A stretch of DNA of 64,000 bases, taken from assembly GCA_039822105.1 (NCBI GenBank), contig JBCBMW010000017.1, positions 1 to 64,000 on the forward strand, in the 5' to 3' direction. Every line of letters begins with the position of its first letter. Position 1 is the first letter of the stretch. Positions 59,659 through 64,000 of the stretch are shown here, one piece after another. A model generated the notes under the pieces. That model was not told where the DNA came from, searched no databases, and worked only from the letters and a program-made list of their open reading frames with translations. Position numbers and translations under genes: made by a program. This DNA is from Parvularcula sp039822105. Lineage in GTDB: Bacteria; Pseudomonadota; Alphaproteobacteria; Caulobacterales; Parvularculaceae.

Positions 59659-60513
59659 TCAGTCGGTCGGGGTGTTCTCGAAAAACTCTGTGATATCGGC
59701 GACGATGGTGCCCCGGCTGACCAGCCCCACAGCGACGATGATCTCAATGTGATCAGTGCCTTCGTAGATGACGCTCTCCGACCGCACGCCGAGTTCCGTC
59801 AGCAGCCGCGCCATCTCCGTCGAGTTTTTCGGGCGCACCACGTCATCGTCGTCGCCGTGGAGGAAGATCATGTCTGGCGCATCGGCGGACAGTCTGTTTA
59901 CCGGCTGGGTCGCTTCGAGATCTTTGGCCTTGCCGAAGGCGTCGCGGGTCGTGTCGCTGTCCAAGGGCAGGAAACTGTAGGGCCCGGCAATGCCCGCCAC
60001 GGCATCGATGATGTCGGTGCTCTTGCCCTCGGCTTCCAAAAACTCAGGCGCCAGCGCGACTTGCACGGCATTGTAGGCGCCCGCGGAGTGGCCTGAGAGG
60101 AAAAGCCGATCAGGATCCCCGCCCCAGTCCGCAGCGTTGTCATGCACGAAGGCCACGGCCTTGGCGGTATCCGCGACAAACTCGTCGTAGCCGAACTCAG
60201 GGGACAGCCGGTAGTTGATCACCGCTGTGACATAGCCTTCCGAGGCGAACCGGCGGCCAAGCCAGGGGTAGTCATCTTTGTTGCCATAGTACCACGAGCC
60301 ACCATGGACGAAGATCAGCACCGGGTGGGGGCCGTCGCTGGTCGGTGTGTAAACGTCGAGCTTTTGCCGTTCGAGGTCGCCGTAAGCGATGTCCTTCTCA
60401 CGCTCCCATTCGCCGCGCAGGGACGGCGTTGCGACGTTGAGAAGCTGAGGACCTGAACAGGACGCCAACACAAGGGTAGCAAGGCCTACCCCCACACACT
60501 TTCTGAACTGCAC
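59659..60513 (-). CDS. Alpha/beta hydrolase (esterase/lipase-like) lipoprotein
   Basis: 284 aa from GTG 60513 (GGGAGG upstream) with lipobox LVLASC. FVHGGSWYYG (oxyanion), LSGHSAGAYNAV (nucleophile), LHGDDDDVVRP (Asp) and EGTDHIEI (His) complete the triad. BD-FAE/kynurenine-formamidase-like hydrolases share the HGG-GHSAG pattern, but the lipoprotein signal makes a cytosolic formamidase role unlikely. Confidence 0.85.
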   Translation of the reverse strand: MQFRKCVGVGLATLVLASCSGPQLLNVATPSLRGEWEREKDIAYGDLERQKLDVYTPTSDGPHPVLIFVHGGSWYYGNKDDYPWLGRRFASEGYVTAVINYRLSPEFGYDEFVADTAKAVAFVHDNAADWGGDPDRLFLSGHSAGAYNAVQVALAPEFLEAEGKSTDIIDAVAGIAGPYSFLPLDSDTTRDAFGKAKDLEATQPVNRLSADAPDMIFLHGDDDDVVRPKNSTEMARLLTELGVRSESVIYEGTDHIEIIVAVGLVSRGTIVADITEFFENTPTD

Positions 60514-60576
60514 CAACAGGCCTCCCGATTTTTGAGGAGTTGGCCAGAGTGGCAAGGGGCTCGTCAAGCGCTGGGC

Positions 60577-61200
60577 CTAGCCTGAAGTGATGCTGTCGAA
60601 ATAGGCCTTGTGGTCTTCAGGCAGTTCAATAGGGAAGAGGCCGCCAGAATAGATCAGCAAGATGGCACCAGTGATGAAAAGGCCTATACTGATCAATAAA
60701 GGCTTGCTCCAGCGCCATCGACCCGGCGCCGCGAAGTGGATGGCCGCAGCCACATGGGTGAAAATCGCCATAATCGCGAATGCGTAGTACGGAGCGAATG
60801 CATACTTGATCGGCGTCACGGTCAGGCTTCCCGCCGGCCAATAGAAGTTCGTCTCGACATGAGCAAAGTGGCGCGTCGCCAGCGCTGCGGATGTGTGGGC
60901 AAGGACGAAGAAGCCGATAAAGAGGCCACTGATGATCTGTGCCCATCCCCATAGGCCCTTATCCGTCTCTCGCCATCGAAGCAGGACACGCCGAACACCC
61001 GTGCTCACTTGAAACAGAAAGGCCAGAATGAGCAAAGGCTCGACCAAAGGTTGGCGGTAGACGGACTGAAACAGGCCAAGTGCTCGGGCGTGCGCCTCCG
61101 GTCCGCGTGCTCCCCAAAGGTGCGCACCCAGATGGGTCACAACGAACAGGAGGACGATGGCTGCGCCCAAGCGGTGGGCATTGCGCATGTGGCCCGGCAT
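60577..61200 (-). CDS. Membrane protein, cytochrome b-like
   Basis: 207 aa with about five TM helices and several in-helix histidines (VVTHLGAHLWG, FVLAHTSAALATRHFAH, FTHVAAAIHF). The pattern resembles b-type cytochrome anchors of succinate dehydrogenase/fumarate reductase, but no partner subunits are adjacent. It diverges from an Fe-S-type Rrf2 regulator, which suggests redox or nitric-oxide-linked control. Function otherwise unknown. Confidence 0.7.
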   Translation of the reverse strand: MPGHMRNAHRLGAAIVLLFVVTHLGAHLWGARGPEAHARALGLFQSVYRQPLVEPLLILAFLFQVSTGVRRVLLRWRETDKGLWGWAQIISGLFIGFFVLAHTSAALATRHFAHVETNFYWPAGSLTVTPIKYAFAPYYAFAIMAIFTHVAAAIHFAAPGRWRWSKPLLISIGLFITGAILLIYSGGLFPIELPEDHKAYFDSITSG

Positions 61201-61234
61201 CAGCTACTCCACAAATAACCAGACTTTATATATC

Positions 61235-61251
61235 CGGATAATATTTATCCG
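61235..61251. promoter_or_regulatory. Candidate Rrf2 operator
   Basis: CGGATAA (61235-61241) and TTATCCG (61245-61251) form a perfect inverted repeat with a 3-nt centre; TATCCGGATA at 61231-61240 is an overlapping palindrome. It lies 19 bp before the rrf2 start and 35 bp from the divergent membrane-protein start. Confidence 0.6.
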
Positions 61252-61269
61252 ATTAATGGGAGTCAATCC

Positions 61270-61770
61270 ATGCAGCTCTCGAAGGGCGTTGAGTGGGCCG
61301 TTCATGCAGCTGCGATCCTTGCGGCCGTGCCAGAGGGCCGCGGCCTGAGCGCGGATGCGCTCGCCCGGTACCATGGGGTCCCGTCCGCCTATATGGCCAA
61401 GCAAATGCAGGCGCTGCGGCGGGCGGGGATCATCAAGTCCTTGCGCGGGGCGTCGGGAGGCTATGCCCTTGCGAAGTCACCGGATGAGATCAGCCTTCTC
61501 GATCTCACGCTGGCGGTGGAAAGCAACGGGCCTATCTTTCGGTGCACGAACATTCGCTGCAACGGGCCGTGCGGTTTGAAGTCAGAGGAGGCGCTCGATG
61601 CTTGCCCGATCGCGGCGGCCTTTGCTGGGGCTGAAGCGACCTACCGGGCGGCTCTGGATGCTGTGCCGCTGTCGCAGATCATTGCCGAAGTGGTGATGAC
61701 CCAAACGCCCGATCATCTCCTCAAGGTCGCCGCGTGGATTGACAATGAGTCAGGAACGCCGCGCGGCTGA
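61270..61770 (+). CDS. Rrf2-family regulator with Fe-S-type cysteines
   Basis: 166 aa winged-helix regulator (ALARYHGVPSAYMAKQMQALRRAGIIKSLRGASGGYAL). Cysteines C92, C97, C101 and C112 could hold an iron-sulfur cluster, in a spacing that differs from NsrR (C-x6/7-C-x5/6-C) and IscR. The palindrome just upstream suggests autoregulation and control of the divergent membrane protein. Confidence 0.88.
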   Translation: MQLSKGVEWAVHAAAILAAVPEGRGLSADALARYHGVPSAYMAKQMQALRRAGIIKSLRGASGGYALAKSPDEISLLDLTLAVESNGPIFRCTNIRCNGPCGLKSEEALDACPIAAAFAGAEATYRAALDAVPLSQIIAEVVMTQTPDHLLKVAAWIDNESGTPRG

Positions 61771-61836
61771 ATAAGTTCGAATGCGGCGCTGTTGTCTATA
61801 CGCGTGGACGGCGAGCTCCCTCTTGCCCGACCACAG

Positions 61837-61882
61837 GAGAGACAGGGTTCGCACCCTTCGACGCCCGCGGGCCCTGTCTCTC
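61837..61882. terminator. 11-bp inverted repeat between convergent genes
   Basis: GAGAGACAGGG (61837-61847) and CCCTGTCTCTC (61872-61882) flank a 24-nt loop, between the rrf2 end and the GNAT stop (61885). No T tract; a weak terminator or 3'-stabilising hairpin. Confidence 0.45.
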
Positions 61883-61884
61883 GT

Positions 61885-62433
61885 CTAGCGATTGAGGGCT
61901 TCTCGCTTGGTGGCCCAAATGGGGATCGGACCAGCCAGGGGGTGGCGGAAGGTCTCGTCCGTCCGCGCACCGCCGATCTTCTGCGCCACTGCCTGAGATG
62001 CGAGATTGCCGTCGTCGATATAGTGCACCACGCGTCCAAGGTCTGGGTTCTGGTCGAAAGTCCACCGGGCCGCACCAATCGCTGCCTCGGCCGCAAGACC
62101 TTGACCGCGCAGTTCTGGGTCGATGGTCCAGCCGATCTCGATATCGTCCGCACCCTCCATCGTTGAGGGGCCGCAGAGGCCGATCATCTCGTCGCTGCCG
62201 ATCTTGGTCACGCACATCGCGCCATAGCCGCGCAAGGGCCAGCTGCCTTCAACATAGCACATGTGCCGCCAGGCATGGGTGATGGTGGGAAAGCTCGTGC
62301 CCAGCCCTTCCTCCGTTGAGGGATGACCATAGATCGCAAAGTAGCGCTGGACGTCCTCTGCTCGAAATCGGCGGAGGATGAGGCGCTCGGTCCGGAAGAC
62401 CTCTTCACCAGGCTGAATGGCTTGTGTGATCAA
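61885..62433 (-). CDS. GNAT-family N-acetyltransferase (RimJ/RimL-like)
   Basis: About 182 aa. FRTERLILRRF, DIEIGWTIDPELRGQGLAAEA (acetyl-CoA site) and the late VVHYIDDGNLASQAVAQKIG match the RimJ/RimL-type GNAT group. The start is a TTG at 62433; longer frames copy the neighbouring GST region and are rejected. Substrate unknown. Confidence 0.85.
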   Translation of the reverse strand: MITQAIQPGEEVFRTERLILRRFRAEDVQRYFAIYGHPSTEEGLGTSFPTITHAWRHMCYVEGSWPLRGYGAMCVTKIGSDEMIGLCGPSTMEGADDIEIGWTIDPELRGQGLAAEAAIGAARWTFDQNPDLGRVVHYIDDGNLASQAVAQKIGGARTDETFRHPLAGPIPIWATKREALNR

Positions 62434-62483
62434 GGGCCTTGTTCCCCCCAAGGTTCCGCGCCGCTGCGCTTGGCGCGCTGAGC

Positions 62484-63071
62484 TTAGCGCGGCGGCGCTG
62501 AGCGGGCGATGGTGGGTTGCTGGCCCAGTGCCGCGGCAATGGTTTCGATGCGCGGCGTTGGGGGACGATCGGGGCCAAATAGAACCAGGTGGTCCCACAT
62601 GCTCACGAGATGAAAGTGAGCGTAAGACAAATCGCCGGAGAAGAGATCCGCATGCGCCTCAAGCCAACTGAGGCTGTCGCGGATAACATCCTTCGCCTTT
62701 TCAAAAAACGCATGCCCCTCCGTCGCCAGTCCGGTGCGCTCAGCCAGGATCAGTTTGACCTCGGAGGACATCATGCTGTTCATCACAGCGCGGGTATTCA
62801 GAACATCTGGGTCATCCGTCAGCACCCCAAAACGGTCATGCTGGTCATAGGTACGAACGAGATGGGCCGCTATGTGATCGGAATCGAAGATCGAGCGACC
62901 TCCGTCGATCAGTGTCGGCACGCTCAAAGTCGGGTTGCCGCCAAAGAGCTTGAGGCCCGTGTCGGCCACATTGCCGATGTCCTCAAGCGTGTAGTCGATC
63001 TCCAGATGGTCCATCAGCAATCGGACTTTTCTGGAGAAATGGGAGCGCGGCGTGGCAACAAGCGTGATCAT
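62484..63071 (-). CDS. Glutathione S-transferase-like protein
   Basis: 195 aa. N-terminal thioredoxin-like domain (TLVATPRSHFSRKVRLLMDHL, with TLSVPTLIDGG and FDSDHIAAHL for glutathione binding) and a short C-terminal helical domain. The segment NPTLSVPTLID is GST-like. Start ATG 63071. Likely detoxification or redox; not closely assigned. Confidence 0.82.
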   Translation of the reverse strand: MITLVATPRSHFSRKVRLLMDHLEIDYTLEDIGNVADTGLKLFGGNPTLSVPTLIDGGRSIFDSDHIAAHLVRTYDQHDRFGVLTDDPDVLNTRAVMNSMMSSEVKLILAERTGLATEGHAFFEKAKDVIRDSLSWLEAHADLFSGDLSYAHFHLVSMWDHLVLFGPDRPPTPRIETIAAALGQQPTIARSAPPR

Positions 63072-63101
63072 AGGCACGAATCTCGCTCCCGCCGGGTTGG
63101 T

Positions 63102-63129
63102 TGCGTCCGGGCGCCGGGGCCCGGACGCA
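63102..63129 (-). terminator. Strong hairpin downstream of mdh
   Basis: TGCGTCCGGG (63102-63111) and CCCGGACGCA (63120-63129) form a perfect 10-bp stem with an 8-nt loop, 6 nt after the mdh stop on the transcribed strand. There is no T run after it, so it may mainly stabilise the mdh 3' end or cause partial termination before the GST gene. Confidence 0.55.
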
Positions 63130-63135
63130 TAAGGC

Positions 63136-64000
63136 TTAGCCGAGGCTCGGCTCAAGGCGGATGCAGGCCTCGACGAGGTCTTCGACCGCTGCGACGGAGT
63201 GGTCGAACATCTCTTTTTCTTCTGGCGTGAACTCGATCTCGAGGATCCGCTCAGCACCGTTCTCGCCGATGACGATCGGCACACCGACATAACGGTCGGT
63301 CACGCCGAACTCACCGTTAAGGTAAGCGGCGCACGGAACAACGACCTTTTTGTCCTTGAGGTAGCTTTCCGCCATCTGGATCGCCGAAGCCGCAGGCGCG
63401 TAATAGGCCGAGCCTGTTTTGAGGAGGCCCACGATTTCGCCGCCGCCCTTGCGGGTCCGCTCAACAATCGCGTCGATCTTTTCTTGCGTGGTCCAGCCGA
63501 GTTTGACCATGTCAGGAAGGCCAACACCAGCAACGGTTGAATAACGGGTCGACGGCACCATCGTGTCGCCGTGGCCGCCGAGCACGAAGGCCGTGACGCT
63601 CTCGACACTGACGTTGAACTCTTCAGCCAGGAAGTGACGGAAACGCGCACTATCGAGGATACCGGCCATGCCGACGACTTTGTTCTTGGGCAGGCCCGAG
63701 AATTTCTGAAGCGCCCACACCATTGCGTCGAGCGGGTTGGTGATACAGATCACAAAGGCGTCAGGGGCGTGCTTGGCGATGCCTTCGCCGACGGCCTTCA
63801 TGACCTTGAGGTTGATCTCAACGAGGTCGTCGCGGCTCATGCCAGGCTTACGCGGAACGCCAGCGGTGACGATGCAGACATCGGCGCCTGCGATATCGGC
63901 GTAGTCCTGGGTGCCTTTCAGGCGGCTGTCATAGCCATCGACCGGCGCAGATTGTGCGATATCAAGGCCTTTGCCCTCAGGGATGCCTTCGGCGATGTCG
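63136..64000 (-). CDS. mdh: Malate dehydrogenase, 3' part (truncated by window end)
   Basis: NAD-dependent malate/lactate dehydrogenase family, TCA cycle. CITNPLDAMVW, the catalytic His in VLGGHGDTMVP and GLPKNKVVGMAG are seen, and the frame stays open to the window edge (upstream residues IVTAGVPRKPGMSRDDL are Mdh-like). The start codon is outside. In many alphaproteobacteria sucCD follows mdh; here a GST gene does. Confidence 0.95.
   Translation of the reverse strand, partial: DIAEGIPEGKGLDIAQSAPVDGYDSRLKGTQDYADIAGADVCIVTAGVPRKPGMSRDDLVEINLKVMKAVGEGIAKHAPDAFVICITNPLDAMVWALQKFSGLPKNKVVGMAGILDSARFRHFLAEEFNVSVESVTAFVLGGHGDTMVPSTRYSTVAGVGLPDMVKLGWTTQEKIDAIVERTRKGGGEIVGLLKTGSAYYAPAASAIQMAESYLKDKKVVVPCAAYLNGEFGVTDRYVGVPIVIGENGAERILEIEFTPEEKEMFDHSVAAVEDLVEACIRLEPSLG

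Noticed and set aside
61837..61882. tRNA-like GGTTCGCACCC motif
   Set aside because: There is no anticodon arm, D arm or acceptor stem around it; the sequence is the loop of a simple inverted repeat.
62434..62598. N-terminal extension of the GNAT protein
   Set aside because: The extra residues come from a frame overlapping the GST 3' end and have no similarity to the acetyltransferase family.

Overview
The window is about 64 kb of chromosomal DNA, high in G+C, from an alphaproteobacterium. The evidence is the gene content and order: hopanoid genes (shc, hpnG, hpnH), a miaB-phoH-ybeY-corC-lnt-XRE-metK-trmB string, a DUF3576-leuS-lptE-holA string, a CenR-like regulator, large TonB receptors and many exported S9/M28 peptidases. 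A marine Parvularcula/Hyphomonas-like lineage is a guess from gene style only. No rRNA, tRNA, CRISPR array, insertion sequence or prophage was seen. Most of it is vertically inherited housekeeping sequence with accessory genes set between conserved blocks.

Region 1 (1-20.2 kb): the 3' part of squalene-hopene cyclase (cut by the left edge) overlaps hpnG; ispH-hpnH lies 15 kb away. Between them is a block for exported-peptide and tryptophan use. An Lrp-type regulator diverges from a short tryptophan 2,3-dioxygenase, kynureninase and an S9 peptidase, the last three with overlapping ends. Next is a leftward set of TonB receptor, lipoprotein and Tat-type esterase lipoprotein. It diverges from an RpiR/SIS regulator overlapping a second S9 peptidase. 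The shared 0.4 kb control region carries repeated TTTCCAT/ATGGAAA palindromes.

Region 2 (20.2-31.3 kb): EF-hand protein, ttcA, a TetR/SRPBCC-lipoprotein divergent pair with a palindrome between them, a 2OG oxygenase, glycosyltransferases, a sulfotransferase and a hybrid histidine kinase surround rimP-nusA. The rimP leader has a good sigma70-like promoter followed by an intrinsic terminator ending at the rimP ribosome binding site. Between rimP and nusA sit a 101-bp palindromic repeat and a small Cys-rich ORF whose start lies inside the repeat. infB is not next to nusA.

Region 3 (31.3-44.3 kb): trmB, metK, putA, XRE regulator, lnt, corC, ybeY, SDR, GFA protein, phoH, PaiB-type protein and miaB, all leftward. 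Region 4 (44.5-50.6 kb): a PEP-CTERM-like exported protein, TspO-related membrane protein, ICL/PEP-mutase family enzyme, CenR-like regulator, YggS, a thiamine-phosphate-synthase-like protein and a porin.

Region 5 (50.6-57 kb): DUF3576 lipoprotein, then leuS-lptE-holA-trmD-rplS as one chain of overlapping genes ending in a strong terminator. Region 6 (57-64 kb): exported PhoD-like phosphatase, M28 peptidase, esterase, a membrane protein divergent from an Fe-S type Rrf2 regulator with a 17-bp palindrome between them, GNAT, GST and the 3' part of malate dehydrogenase (cut by the right edge).
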